NCBI GenBank assembly: GCA_021613375.1
Contig: CM038720.1
Location: forward strand, 6,210,462 to 6,274,461
Source of the DNA: Megaleporinus macrocephalus
Taxonomy: Eukaryota; Chordata; Actinopteri; Characiformes; Anostomidae
Reading direction: 5' to 3'
DNA length: 64,000 nt
Part shown: positions 1 through 13,497 of the stretch, piece by piece
How positions within the stretch are numbered: position 1 is the stretch's first letter
Layout: the number at the start of each line of letters is the position of its first letter
Program-made: the position numbers and the translations under genes
Notes under the pieces: model-generated
Database searches by the model: none
What the model saw: the letters and a program-made list of their open reading frames with translations, nothing else
What the model was told of the DNA's origin: nothing

Positions 1-178
1 AGAATATTACTAACCTTTTTCTGTTAGTAGTATGTAGTAGAATATTACTAACCTGGTCTTGTTAGTAGTATATAGTAGAATATTACTAACCTGGTTCTGT
101 TAGTAGTATGTAGTAGAATATTACTAACCTGGTTCTGTTAGTAGTATGTAGTAGAATATTACTAACCTGGTCCTGATT
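1..178. repeat. 38-bp tandem repeat, about 4.6 copies, cut by the window edge
   Basis: The core AGAATATTACTAACC recurs at 1, 39, 77, 115 and 153, a period of 38 bp. Copies differ by a few bases. The array runs off the left end of the window. Confidence 0.9.
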
Positions 179-933
179 CAATACAGCAGTGCTCTGTTTT
201 GCTATATGTGGCAGTAGAGATCTACATGTAAGACTCTTTCATAGCTGTGAGAAAAGCAGTGTGAATAGGTCTGAAGTAAATACGCTGGTGTGCAGAGTCT
301 CAGGAGAACCGAACAGTGTTGCTTGGCATGCGCTCCCAGGCTGCAATGCCTACAAAGAACTGGAGCAGTAGCAGCAGCCACTGTCAGGCGACATAAACCT
401 ATGGATCCTGCGCTGAGCCTTCATGGCCAAACAACTTCTAGAACCTAACAGAATCTGCTTCACAGAAGAAGCTCTAAACAAGCAGAGAGAAAGGGAATAG
501 GAAGGCAAACAGGATGGAGGGATATAACCACATTTGGACTCCGCACTTAAAAGTGCTCCAGAGGAAGTAGAGCACAGAGAAGCACCATTAGTCTTGGAGC
601 ATAAAGTCATAGCAGTCAGCCATGCTTCATAGAACTGTACGTCATATATCATCGCCCATTATTTTTGCCTTTATTCTGCAGAGTGCTGCCCATCATTTCA
701 TATCGGTGAACTTGGAAGAGATGTTGTGGAAGGGGGCCCGCAGCTGCAGGCTGTCTGATACTGGAGAGGAGATCCATCTGGTAATGAGTACGGAGCTGCT
801 GGCCGCTGGCCCACCGCCGTATCAATGGCCCGGGTTATGGAAGAGAGCTACGCAGGGTGAGAGAGGCAGGGAAAAAGAGAGCGAGAGATAGAGGGACACA
901 GTGAGAGAGAGAGAGAGAGAGAGGAGCACTTAC
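179..933. other. Intronic sequence downstream of the Ig5 exon, no gene seen
   Basis: This is mostly single-copy-looking sequence. It ends in GA dinucleotides (about 902-922) beside the Ig5 donor. Short open frames here have no family features. The next kirrel3 exon was searched for and not found. Confidence 0.6.
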
Positions 934-1034
934 AATGCGATCCGGAGGAGGGGTGCTGCGGATGAAGCACTTGATCTGGCCCTTCTCGCCGTACAGAGCC
1001 TGCTGGGTCTGGGTGCTGGAGATAGTGGGAGGGC
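934..1034 (-). CDS. kirrel3: kirrel3 exon: start of Ig domain 5
   Basis: This 101-nt exon begins after a GCTTTCAG acceptor and ends in phase 0 at the consensus-like donor ATT|GTAAGT. It encodes [18 protein letters not shown], then [15 protein letters not shown]. The IKC cysteine is the B-strand Cys of Ig5, and TPPPDRI is a conserved Neph-family motif. The following exon would be expected to begin AWSWKEN. I looked for it between 1 and 900 on the minus strand and did not find it, so it must lie outside the window. Just after the donor the transcript has a run of CT dinucleotides (about 902-922 on the plus strand). Confidence 0.93.
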
Positions 1035-1370
1035 CTGAAAGCATGCATGACAATCAGTCAGTCAGTCAGCCACTCAGCCGCTTCGCCGCACACCCCCCTA
1101 CCGCCTATCACACCGTGCACACACGCCACACACTCGCCGCCTGCAGGGACACGGGCTCTGAAAACAAGCCATTTATTACCTTTATATACTTACTTCTGTT
1201 TTCTGTACATAAACAACCGTTCTAAAGTAGGGAGTCATGTTCAGAAGTTTGACTGGTGTACGCAGAAAAGTACTGGAATATGCTGATGATTCCAAAAAGA
1301 ACTTTAAAAACAGTTATACGGTCAGCGGTCTCGAGTCTCAGGTCCAAAACTCGGGTCTGTATCATTCAGC

Positions 1371-1674
1371 CATAATCGTGTAGTAACCACAATATAGCCT
1401 ATAGCAGTGTTTCCCAACCTGGTAGTAGAATATTATATAGAATATTCATTAAAATACTTTTGTTAGTTTATTAGATACTTTCCCAAAAGTATTCATCCAT
1501 AATTGTATAACTACCACAATATAGCCTATAGCAGTGTTTCCCAACCTGGTAGTACAATATTATATAGAATATTTATTATAATACTTTTGTTAGTTTATTA
1601 CATACTTTCCCAAAAGTATTCATCCATAATTGTATAACTACTGCAATATAGCCTATAGCAGTGTTTTCCAACCT
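1371..1674. repeat. 127-bp tandem repeat, about 2.4 copies
   Basis: The landmark CATAAT(C/T)GT recurs at 1371, 1498 and 1625, giving a 127-bp period. The unit includes AATATAGCCTATAGCAGTG and a stretch of AT-rich sequence. Confidence 0.85.
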
Positions 1675-3330
1675 CGCCACCCCAGATGGTCCACAAGTTT
1701 CTTTCATGTCTAGGTGTTAGATTAGGTGTGAGTTAGGTTGGAGCAAAACTGTGGCCTGTGTGGAGGAACCTAAGGACCGGGTTGGGAAGCAGAGGCTTAT
1801 AGCATGTTAGTAGTATGTTAGTAGTATGTGGTATAAGTTTTTATTAGTAGTATTTATAACCGTACCATAATGAGTAAGTGTCCTGTACATGGATTACCAT
1901 GATAAACACATTGATCACTATGGCAGAAATACTACATGAAATAAGTAGTGGTTTAACTTTTTTGGAGAGCTCAGTTTTCTTTAAATAGGATGAAGAAAAT
2001 AGTAAGTTACTGCAGTAATACTCCAGAGTTTAAGTGCTGGGCGAAGGCTTATTGATGCCCATTTAAACTTTGCTTGTTTCCAGCGTACAGAGGCGAACTC
2101 GCGCCTGTCTCTCTTGTGCAGCAAATTAAAGTAAGCAAATCTATAGTTATTGACAAAGTTTCTGTTAGGGCTTTACTTGAAATATGTTTATAAATATATG
2201 CAGCTGTGGCCCATCAACAGCAAAGAAACAAACCCTTTCAGACCTCTCCAAGCTTCCTCTACTCCGGAAGAATCTGGAAGAGTTATAAATCATCAGCTTT
2301 TACATTTTGCCGAGTCGAGGAACATAAAATCAAAACAACCATCTTTATATGCGTCATAATAAACAGATAATCACAATATATTATTTAACTTAATTATAAA
2401 TTAAAGTTACAGTAACCAGGCCACTGGGGTTCAATGACTTTAAGGGGTTTAATGCCTTTATAAGCACATAGAAGGTTATTATAGGAAACGGTTATGGTTA
2501 TGCTGCCTTCGATATTGTTTTATGACCATCATCAACTTTGTATATAAAAGCTTGCGAGACTTGTGTAAGCTCACTGCTGGGTTTAGATAATAACCAGACA
2601 AGAAAATGACTGTATTTGTGTTGTAGACATGGTGACCCCTGGGTTTCACCTTTACTACTGCGATGACTTTGTTTACATCTCAACCACTAAATCACACAGA
2701 AAGATCTTTATTCTAGTTTCAGATTCTATTAAAGTCTATAGTATCTAAATCTACACTTCTAGGTTATTAAAGCTTCTCACTGTCTTTGTTTATCTTCAGA
2801 CGGGGGCTGGGCTGTGTTGGGTGAGGGTGTTTTAACAGTTAGAAGTGAGAGAGCGAGAGAGAGGAAGGCAGAAGTGATAAGAGCTCAGCCTAGTGAGACT
2901 CGTCTCGTCCGGAGCTGCTGCTGCTGCAAGATTTAATTTTCGCAGCGTGTTTGCGATGCGAGGCTTTGAAACAGTTGAACTTTAGCCCTTCGGAAGCTGC
3001 GATGACAGCACCGCCTCTCGAGAAAGATCATCTCTGGAGCTGCTGGCCGTGTGCAAATTCCCCAATTCACCGTTTACAATCAGGAAAGAGGATGAGGAGC
3101 GTGACTCCTGCTCTTACAAATTGTCGTAAACAAGCACACGACGCCCACGACGCGCAGACGCACAACAGAAAGCGTCCTCGGCGCCTCCTTAGCAGCTGCG
3201 CCGCCTGTTTTCACACGCCTTAAACTACATCACATGTAAACTTGAACCCGTATTTGTAAACTCGCCTTCGCTCTTGTGAATTATTTACATTCTGCACATC
3301 TCTTTCTCTAACATGAGAGTTTTAGCGATA
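1675..3330. other. Intron with no gene seen; GC-richer island near 2790-3250
   Basis: No exon or clear repeat was recognised. The part from about 2790 to 3250 is GC-richer and looks unique. It includes a GA-rich run near 2850 and CpG dinucleotides around 3110-3200. It could be a regulatory island, but the sequence alone does not show that. Confidence 0.4.
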
Positions 3331-3850
3331 TATATACCCTCAAAAGTTTAGGATCACTTTAGAATTTCATTTCATGCAATCTTCATGCAATTCACAAACA
3401 ATATTATCTATTTTACAATTAATGTAAGTGTATCAGATGATTTTTAAAGAATAAAAATGTTTGTATTAAAGTCTATTTTTGTATAGAGGCTTATTTTGCA
3501 TATAGTCCTATTATCAGTAATTCTCAGTCCTCTGTCTAAATCTCCTGGTACGACCACCAATCCAAGTTAAGGATGTTATTGGACTAATTGGTTGTTAGGA
3601 CACTCTTGATCAATTGTGATGCACAGCTGAAAAACATTCTACTAATAAGTGAGTATAAAAGGGAACAACATTCTAGGTTAGTTTAGTATCTGAAGATCAG
3701 CAGTTGATGTCTTGCTGACCGACTCAAAATGACCAGAAAGAAACAACTTTCTTTAGAGACCCGTCAGTCCATTGTTGTGTTAAGGAAGAAGATACTCCAT
3801 TAAAACAAGAACATTTCACTGTGATCCCAAACTTTTGAGTGGTAGTGTGT
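3331..3850 (+). mobile_element. Deleted Tc1-like element, copy 1
   Basis: This is an element of about 520 bp with inverted ends: CTCAAAAGTTTAGGATCAC on the left, and on the right the complement of CACTACCACTCAAAAGTTTG. Inside is a TATA-like GTATAAAAGGG near 3653. An ATG at 3729 opens a 24-codon frame starting MTRKKQLSLETRQ and ending at TAA, which resembles the beginning of a Tc1 transposase. The rest of the coding region is missing, so the copy is non-autonomous. A second copy in the opposite orientation is at 29246-29752. Confidence 0.75.
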
Positions 3851-3877
3851 ATATATGGTATATATAAATAGCAGCTT

Positions 3878-3879
<2 letters not shown>

Positions 3880-3950
<71 letters not shown>
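3880..3950. repeat. (TA)n microsatellite, about 35 copies
   Basis: This is an uninterrupted TA dinucleotide run next to the deleted Tc1-like element. Confidence 0.95.
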
Positions 3951-3956
<6 letters not shown>

Positions 3957-4436
3957 TCAAGATTTTATGTTGTTGGGCAGCTGTTCGGCCACAGAAACCC
4001 TTTATATGACCCTCCCAGCGCACACTCCTGGTGTAGAAGTTGATGATTGAGCACTTCCCGTTGAATTGGGTGAATCTGGCAGGACACGTGGACTTACTGT
4101 GGCCTCCTATAGCAGATGTGAGGTCACTGAAATCTTCAGTATGACCCATTCTGCTAGCTAATCATGTAAGAGGAGACTTTATACACTTAATTAAACTTGA
4201 GTAAAGTTGGAGCATATTTCACTAGTATACTTGATGTAGTTAATACCCTAATAGTAATGTATTAGTAGTAAACGTTTAAGTGCACTATTTTAGTACTTAC
4301 TGGGCCTAAATTGGTTAATAAAAAGTACATTTTAAGTATACTTTTGTTGAAAGAGTAGTAAACTTGGAGTACTGCAACTACACCTAAAGTGAACTTATAG
4401 GTATATACTAAGTACACTAAAAGTAATGTACAGTAA
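3951..4436. other. Intronic sequence, dispersed-repeat-like, no gene seen
   Basis: The part from about 4180 is AT-rich, with many TAGTA and AGTACA words, and looks like an old interspersed repeat. No coding feature was recognised. Confidence 0.4.
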
Positions 4437-4790
4437 AAGTACTTTCTACTCCTTACATTTACACACCATTATCAGTACTTTCTACTCCTTACATTTACAC
4501 TCCATTATCAGTACTTTCTACTCCTTACATTTACACTCCATTATCAGTACTTTCTACTCCTTACATTTACACTCCATTATCAGTACTTTCTACTCCTTAC
4601 ATTTACACTTCATTATCAGTACTTTCTACTACTTTCATTTACACTCCATTATCTGTACTTTCTACTCCTTACATTTACACTCCATTATCTGTACTTTCTA
4701 CTCCTTACATTTACACTCCATTATCAGTACTTTCTACTCCTTACATTTACACTCCATTATCAGTACTTTCTACTCCTTACATTTTAAATA
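4437..4790. repeat. 36-bp minisatellite, about 10 copies, inside hAT-like copy A
   Basis: CAGTACTTTCTACTCC recurs every 36 bp (4473, 4509 and so on). The same unit forms about 47 copies at 54999-56707 inside the related element C. Confidence 0.95.
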
Positions 4791-5374
4791 TAGTCTCGTT
4801 TCTTCTATTTAATTTCATCTTGTTTTCATTCATGTACATTTACATTCCAGTAAAGATTATTGATAACATGTCTTTGAAGTTTGACTTCATTACAATACTT
4901 ATAGACAACTAGTCATCATATCTTCTGCTCCATGAAACACATGTTAATGTTCAGTAGTAACAGATATGCTTCTTTAATATATTTACATTGTACTAAACTA
5001 CATTCATGTTCAATGGGTGTATATGAGCTGAAACAGGAAGCCTAGCGCATCACAACTTTATCAACATTAACATTTTAATATAACATTAATAATAATAATT
5101 ATCATTATGGGTTTTAGAAAAATAATTTTATTGGGGAGGTGGGCTAGTGCACTATAGACCCCTGTGGTGCGGCCTAAGCTTTTATCCTTGATGGCATTTT
5201 TTTTACCTTACTTTACTTTTACTTTTATACTTTAAGTAGTTCAGAAAGCAGTACTTTTACACTTTTACTGGAGTAAAAAGCTTCAGTTGATACTTCAACA
5301 TCTACAGAAGTATTTAAACTCTAGTATCTATTCTTCTACCTGAGTAATGAATATGACTACTTTCGACGCCTTTG
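4437..5374 (+). mobile_element. hAT-like non-autonomous element, copy A, 5' end missing
   Basis: From about 4790 to 5374 this matches copies at 33720-34293 and 56707-57287 almost base for base. It shares TAAAGATTATTGATAACAT and CTACCTGAGTAATGAA near the right end. The right end GACGCCTTTG corresponds to GACACCTTTG of copy B, where an 8-bp target duplication is visible. The left terminus is not recognisable, and the copy starts within the 36-bp array. Confidence 0.65.
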
Positions 5375-6793
<1,419 letters not shown>

Positions 6794-6829
6794 TGTTAAA
6801 TAGTGTCCAGGAGTACAAATATACAGGAC

Positions 6830-8826
6830 ATACAGCAGTGTCAATAGTGTCTATGAGTGCTGACATAAGATGTCCAGTAAAGTGTCAGTAGTGTCTATGA
6901 GTGCTGACATAAGATGTCCAGTAAAGTGTCAGTAGTGTCTATGAGTGCTGACATAAGATGTCCAGTAAAGTGTCAATAGTGTCTATGAGTGCTGACATAA
7001 GATGTCCAGTAAAGTGTCAATAGTGTCTATGAGTGCTGACATAAGATGTCCAGTAAAGTGTCAATAGCGTCTATGAGTGCTGACATAAGATGTCCAGTAA
7101 AGTGTCAATAGTGTCTATGAGTGCTGACATAAGATGTCCAGTATAGTGTCAATAGTGTCTATGAGTGCTGACATAAGATGTCCAGTATAGTGTCAATAGT
7201 GTCTATGAGTGCTGACATAAGATGTCAAGCAAAGTGTCAATAGTGTCTATGAGTGCTGACATAAGATGTCCAGTAAAGTGTCAATAGTCTCTATGAGTGC
7301 TGACATAAGATGTCCAGTAAAGTGTCAATAGTGTCTATGAGTGCTGGCATAAGATGTCCAGTAAAGTCTCAATAGTCTCTATGAGTGCTGACATAAGATG
7401 TCCAGTATAGTGTCAATAGTGTCTATGAGTGCTGACATAAGATGTCCAGTAAAGTGTCAATAGTGTCTATGAGTGCTGACATAAGATGTCCAGTAAAGTG
7501 TCAATAGTGTCTATGAGTGCTGACATAAGATGTCCAGTAAAGTGTCAATAGTGTCTATGAGTGCTGACATAAGATGTCCAGTAAAGTGTCGATAGTGTCT
7601 ATGAGTGCTGACATAAGATGTCCAGTAAAGTGTCAATAGTGTCTATGAGTGCTGGCATAAGATGTCCAGTAAAGTGTCAATAGTCTCTATGAGTGCTGAC
7701 ATAAGATGTCCAGTAAAGTGTCAATAGTGTCTATGAGTGCTGGCATAAGATGTCCAGTAAAGTGTCAATAGTGTCTATGAGTGCTGGCACAAGATGTCCA
7801 GTAAAGTGTCAATAGTGTCTATGAGTGCTGACATAAGATGTCCAGTAAAGTGTCAATAGTGTCTATGAGTGCTGACATAAGATGTCCAGTAAAGTGTCAA
7901 TAGTGTCTATGAGTGCTGACATAAGATGTCCAGTAAAGTGTCGAGAGTGTCTATGAGTGCTGGCATAAGATGTCCAGTAAAGTGTCAATAGTCTCTATGA
8001 GTGCTGACATAAGATGTCCAGTAAAGTGTCAATAGTGTCTATGAGTGCTGACATAAGATGTCCAGTAAAGTGTCAATAGTGTCTATGAGTGTTGACATAA
8101 GATGTCCAGTAAAGTGTCGAGAGTGTCTATGAGTGCTGACATAAGATGTCCAGTAAAGTGTCAATAGTGTCTATGAGTGCTGACATAAGATGTCCAGTAA
8201 AGTGTCAACAGTGTCTATGAGTGCTGACATAAGATGTCCAGTAAAGTGTCAATAGTGTCTATGAGTGCTGACATAAGATGTCCAGTAAAGTGTCAATAGT
8301 GTCTATGAGTGCTGACATAAGATGTCCAGTAAAGTGTCAATAGTGTCTATGAGTGCTGACATAAGATGTCCAGTAAAGTGTCAATAGTGTCTATGAGTGC
8401 TGACATAAGATGTCCAGTAAAGTGTCAATAGTGTCTATGAGTGCTGACATAAGATGTCCAGTAAAGTGTCAATAGTGTCTATGAGTGCTGACATACGATG
8501 TCCAGTAAAGTGTCAATAGTGTCTATGAGTGCTGACATAAGATGTCCAGTAAAGTGTCAATAGTGTCTATGAGTGCTGACATAAGAAGTCCAGTAAAGTG
8601 TCAATAGTGTCTATGAGTGCTGACATAAGATGTCCAGTAAAGTGTCAATAGTGTCTATGAGTGCTGACATAAGATGTCCAGTAAAGTGTCAATAGTGTCT
8701 ATGAGTGCTGACATACGATGTCCAGTAAAGTGTCAATAGTGTCTATGAGTGCTGACATAAGATGTCCAGTAAAGTGTCAGTAGTGTCTATGAGTGCTGAC
8801 ATAAGATGTCCAGTAAAGTGTGGAGA
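6830..8826. repeat. 44-bp minisatellite, about 45 copies
   Basis: CTATGAGTGCTGACATAAG recurs every 44 bp (for example at 6851 and 6895), with scattered single-base variants. Each unit contains the perfect short inverted repeat GACAT-AAG-ATGTC. Copies are contiguous, with no unique spacers. Confidence 0.97.
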
Positions 8827-9316
8827 GTGTCCGAGGAGTGCAGATGTACAGTAATGTGATTACAGTACAAATAAAAATAAACTGTAATTTGAACATAAGG
8901 GACTTGTTCCTCATCTGTCCTCCTCCCTCTTCCGGCTCCACTGGGAGGAATTGAAGAGTCTGATGGCCCTCGGGACAAAGGATCTCCTGAGATCCCTTTG
9001 TCCCGAATGCTGGCAAACAGGGACACCAGCAATAGTGTATATATTTGTATATGTAGTCTGCCAACACTAAGCTATTGCTCAGTTCTTACTGGAGTAACAT
9101 CACGTTTCTCAGGACAGGTAAACAATAACACACTGGTTTGAATGGCTTCACTTTGACTCTGCTTTGCTCCAGGTTTAGCTTTGACTTTAGGTTACCTGTT
9201 CTTTAAATCTGAACTTCCCTGATGCTGGATAATTCTGAGTGTAAGGACTGAAGCGTGACTCAGTGCTGTATCACGTATCACAGAAATGCCTTTGAATATC
9301 GTGCTTTTGTATTTTG

Positions 9317-9319
<3 letters not shown>
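8827..9319. other. Intronic sequence with an old interspersed-repeat fragment
   Basis: The stretch 8900-9030 (GAAGAGTCTGATGGCCCTCG, then CTCGGGACAAAGGATCTCC) looks like a common fish interspersed repeat. I cannot name the family. No gene was seen in the remainder. Confidence 0.35.

Positions 9320-9391
<72 letters not shown>
9320..9391. repeat. (TA)n microsatellite
   Basis: This is an uninterrupted TA run of about 36 units. Confidence 0.95.
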
Positions 9392-9983
9392 GCCCACCCT
9401 TACGCCAGGGTCTCTGTGTGGAGTCACAGTCACGCTAATGAAAACCCGGCTCTGCCTGCTGCATTCTCCCACACTCGGCGCTTCCCCAGAAAGTGTGAAA
9501 CAATGTTCTCTCTCCTCCTCCTCTTAATTACGCATGGCTACAAAGACTGGAATTGGTGGTGGTAGAAGAAGAAGAGTTGGGTTGGGGGGGGTGCGATAGC
9601 ATTCCTTGGCTTTCCAACAGCGGCCTGTTCCGATAGAGTCCTCCGGGGGAGCCAAACAAATCTGACAGGGGATCGCGGCCGTAAATGAGCGCTATAATTA
9701 GATGGCTTTATCTTACCGCCTCAGCCTAGGAAGCTCCTTCCAAACCGAGGGAACGAGAGAGGGGGACGCTGGGAAGAAAGAAAAAGAGGCTCATATGTCT
9801 TTTCCTGTTCACTCAGCGCACGGTGGGAGAAATCGAGGAGCCCAAATGAGACAGCACGGATACAGAGCTGGGCGGTAACGGGTGTCGGAGTTTGGTTCCA
9901 AGCGAAATCATCGCTACCCACAAAGGAGAGTTACTTTGGGACACTCGAGCCCGGCTGCTGTCCTGTACAGAGTGGGAATGTAT
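9392..9983. other. Unique-looking intronic segment, possible regulatory island
   Basis: The base composition is balanced. The segment has CpGs and AT-core motifs such as GCTATAATTAG and GGCTTTATCTTACC, and no tandem structure. It stands out from the surrounding repeats and could be conserved non-coding sequence, but I see no direct proof. Confidence 0.3.
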
Positions 9984-10150
9984 GTGGATGGATGGACCAA
10001 TAGAAATGCTCCAAAGCTGCTTAGAACCACATCCTTTAATGTGAGCCTGCATTAAAGTGAAGCATGTATTCACTCTCTTTAGTGAAGGTGTTATTTTGGA
10101 GACTTGTTTTCCGTTACGTAGTGATGTCATCAGGAAACTGAGCTGCAGAA
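9984..10150 (+). repeat. Dispersed repeat (ACCAATAGAAATGCTCC family), copy 1
   Basis: This shares GGACCAATAGAAATGCTCC and the later word TATTTTGGAG with copies at 18765-18925, 25940-26040 and 51470-51615. I do not recognise the family. Confidence 0.65.
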
Positions 10151-10205
10151 ACAGCCTGTTTTATATTCAGATTGTTTGTGATGTCATAACAACTTATTTA
10201 CACAT

Positions 10206-11185
10206 AAACTCAGCAATAAGGAGAGTCAGTGATAGAGAGAGAGTGTTAATGATAGAGGAGGAGTCAGCAATAAGGAGAGTCAGTGATAGAGGAGGAGTCC
10301 ATGATAGAGGGTGAGTCAGTGATGGAGGGAGAGTCAATAACAGAGGAAGAGTCAGTGATAGAGGAAGGGGTCAGTGATAAGGAGAGTCAGTGATGGAGGG
10401 AAAGTCAGTGACACCGGGAGACTCAACAACACAGGGAAAGTCAATAATAGAGGAAGAGTCAGTGATAGAGGGAGAGTCAATGATAGAGGAAGGCGTCAGT
10501 GATAAGGAGAGTCAGTGATGGAGGGAAAATCAGTGATAGAGGGAGAGTCAGTGATACAGGAAGGGTTCAGTGATAAGGAGAGTTAGTATTGGAGGGAAAG
10601 TCAGTGACAGAGGGAGAGTCAGTGATAAGGAGAGTCAGTGATAGAGGCAGAATCAGTGATAGAGGCAGAGTCAGTGATACAGGAAGGCGTCAGTGATAAG
10701 GAGAGTAAGTGATGGAGGGAGAGTCAGTGATCGCGGGTGAGTTAGTGATAAGGAGAGTAAGTGATGGAGGGAGAGTCAGTGATAGAGAGAGAGTCAGTGA
10801 TAGAGGCAGAGTCAGTGATACAGGAAGGCATCAGTGATAAGAAGAGTCAGTTATGGAGGGAAAATCAGTGATAGCGGGTGAGTCATTGACAAAGGGAGAG
10901 TCAGTGATAGAGGCAGAGTCAGTGATACAGGAAGGCGTCAGTGATAAGGAGAGTCAGTGATGGAGGGAAAATCAGTGACAGAGGGAGAGTCAGTGATAAG
11001 GAGAGTAAGTGATGGAGGGAAAGTCAGTGATAGAGAGAGAGTCAGTTATAGAGGCAGAGTCAGTGATACAGGAAGGCATCAGTGATAAGAAGAGTCAGTG
11101 ATGGAGGGAAAATCAGTGATAGCGGGTGAGTCATTGACAAAGGGAGAGTCAGTAAGAGAGGCAGAGTCAGTGGTAGAGGACTGTC
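10206..11185. repeat. 18-bp GATAGAG/AGTCAGT satellite, diverged block
   Basis: The core GATAGAGGGAGAGTCAGT (18 bp) is repeated with frequent substitutions and shortened units. It is the first of several blocks of this family between 10.2 and 17.2 kb. Confidence 0.9.
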
Positions 11186-12110
11186 AATCACACAGGTTTA
11201 ATGTAATATTAAGACCTAAATTGTTCTCAGACACATTCACTGAGCCGGTCTGACTGTTTCAGAACAGCTTCAGTTCAGTATCAGTTCAGTATTAAACAAA
11301 AGATCTATACTGTATAATGTGGCCCTGGGGGTCCAGGAGTCTCAGACCCTCAGCATCACTGAACATGTTTGGGACTACTTGTATCATGAGAAGCAGGTCC
11401 ACCAACTTTCAGGACCAGCTTCTGTGGCGGTGAGGAAACCCAGTGCAGTAGATTTGTGTGAGATGATGGAGGAGAGGATCAGAGGTACTGAGTGCTGAAG
11501 ACGTGCTGAGGTTTCTGTGTTTTTGAGTTTTCGAGTCGAGTCCTGAGGCTGAAAGATGAGTAGCTGCTATCTGATGGCCGGTTGGACTGGAACATAAACA
11601 CTGCTGCATTTTGTGACTATTCACTCAAAACAATATGAATCAGCCATCAAATCTCCACCAGCCAGTTAATGAACTAGGTTTCTGTCATCTGTCAATAACC
11701 CCCCCCCACCTCAGAGGCGGTGACCCGCTGTAAGTGATGCTAATTACATGCTGCTTTCTCTCCGCTCCGCTGGGCTGATCCCGCGTTCCGAGCGACTTTT
11801 ATTCCGAGCTACTGGGTTAATAAGCGCTCCGCTGAAAACAAAACCGAGCATCGATCAGCCGAGGACGCTGAGGCCCATCCAGGCGCTCCCTTCAGCTCGC
11901 CGTGTTATTAGAGAGCACAGGCGCACCAGTTATCTATTTTATTATTTTGGCTAAGCGAGTTTAAGGAAAGCTAATGTGGTGATTGGACTAATTTCTCATT
12001 ATTAGGTCTGTAATCGTATTTTCTTTGCATCCACGTAATCCCTCTAATTTGGGCTATTCCGCCGTTAATGCGTCCCTCGGCCCGGCTTAGCGTCGCATAA
12101 GATTCAGAGC
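11186..12110. other. Unique intronic segment between satellite blocks
   Basis: There is no tandem structure and no recognised exon. The part from about 11700 to 12110 is CpG-containing. It has AT-core motifs (GCTAATTACATG, CTCTAATTTGGG) of the kind bound by homeodomain factors, so it could be regulatory. This is weak evidence. Confidence 0.35.
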
Positions 12111-12251
12111 AAATATGTGATGAGAGGAATATTTTCAAAACTGTATTAGATACAGTGAGGAGAGCGAAGACTCCGGCAGAGTTTTATTTATTATTTATTT
12201 TTCAGCACTACTGCGTCACGTAACGAATCAAGCCAGCCCGGCCGAGAGGGG
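12111..12251 (+). repeat. Left copy of a direct duplication bracketing the satellite
   Basis: GATGAGAGGAAT, ACAGTGAGGAGAGCGAAG and GAATCAAGCCAGCCCGGCC match, in the same order and orientation, GATGAGAGGAAT, ACAGTGAAGAGAGTGAAG and GAATCAAGCCGGGCGGGCT at 15372-15514. The 18-bp satellite begins directly at its right edge. Confidence 0.85.
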
Positions 12252-13497
12252 TCAGTGATAAGGAGAGTCAGTGATAGAAGAAAAGTCAATAACAGAGGGG
12301 GAGTCAATAATAGAGGAAGAGTCAGTGATAGAGGGGAAGTTAGTGATAGAGAGAGACTCAGTAATAGAGGAAGAGTCAGGGATAGAGGAAAAGTCAATAA
12401 CAGAGGGGGAGTCAATAATAGAGGAAGAGTCAGTGATAGAGGGGAAGTTAGTGATAGAGAGAGAGTCAGTAATAGAGGAAGAGTCAGTGATAGAGGGGAA
12501 GTTAGTGATAGAGAGAGAGTCAGTAATAGAGGAAGAGTCAGTGATAGAGGGGAAGTTAGTGATAGAGAGAGAGTCAGTAATAGAGGAAGAGTCAGTGATA
12601 GAGGGGAAGTTAGTGATAGAGAGAGAGTCAGTAATAGAGGAAGAGTCAGTGATAGAGGGGAAGTTAGTGATAGAGAGAGAGTCAGTAATAGAGGAAGAGT
12701 CAGGGATAGAGGAAGAGTCAGTGATAGAGGGGAAGTTAGTGATAGAGAGAGAGTCAGTAATAGAGGAAGAGTCAGGGATAGAGGGAGAGTCATTGATACA
12801 GGAAGGGGTCAGTGATGAGGAGAGTCAGTGATGGAGGGAGAGTCATTGATACAGGAGGGGGTAAGTGATAAGGAGAGTCAGTGATAGAGGGAGAGTCAGT
12901 GATAGAGGGAGAGTCAGTGATAGAGGAAGGTAACAGTGATGAGAAGGGTCAGTGATGGAGGGAAAATCAGCGATAGATACAGGAAGGGGTCAGTGGTATA
13001 GGAAGAGTCAGGGATAGAGGGTGAGACATTGATACAGGATGGGTCAGTGATAAGAAGAGTCAGTGATGGAGGGAAAGTCAGTGATAGAGGGAGAGTCAGT
13101 GATAAAAGGAGTCAGTGATAAGAAGAGTCAGTGATGGAGGGAAAGTCAGTGATAGAGGGAGAGTCAGTGATAAAAGGAGTCAGTGATAAGAAGAGTCAGT
13201 GATGGAGGGAAAGTCAGTGATAGAGGGAGAGTCAGTGATAAAAGGAGTCAGTGATAAGAAGAGTCAGTGATGGAGGGAAAGTCAGTGATAGAGGGAGAGT
13301 CAGTGATAAAAGGAGTCAGTGATAAGAAGAGTCAGTGATGGAGGGAAAGTCAGTGATAGAGGAAGGCGTCAGTAATAAAAAGAGTCAGTGATAAAAAGAG
13401 TCAGTGAAAGAGGGAGAGTCAGTGATAGAGTGAGAGTCACTGATAGAGGAAGGCAACAGTGATAGGAAGGGGTCAGTGATAGAGGGAGAGTCAATAA
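12252..13497 (+). repeat. 18-bp satellite, forward-oriented arm
   Basis: Units of GATAGAGGAAGAGTCAGT fall into higher-order repeats. Between about 12320 and 12770 a 54-bp unit (three variants) recurs. Between about 13065 and 13340 a 68-bp unit recurs (13065, 13133 and so on). Open frames through it encode only EEESVIEG-type repetition and reflect the period being a multiple of three. Confidence 0.95.

Noticed and set aside
1..900. The next kirrel3 exon (expected to begin AWSWKEN)
   Set aside because: No such coding sequence is found on the minus strand here. Bases 720-840 were read in all frames without a match.
6830..8826. CRISPR-like array of 44-bp repeats
   Set aside because: Units are contiguous, without unique spacers, in a eukaryotic intron. 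It is a minisatellite.
12191..12831. Long overlapping open frames on both strands in the 18-bp satellite
   Set aside because: The period is a multiple of three and lacks stops, so every frame opens by chance. The products are pure LTLPLSL or EEESVIEG repetition without start context or splice evidence.
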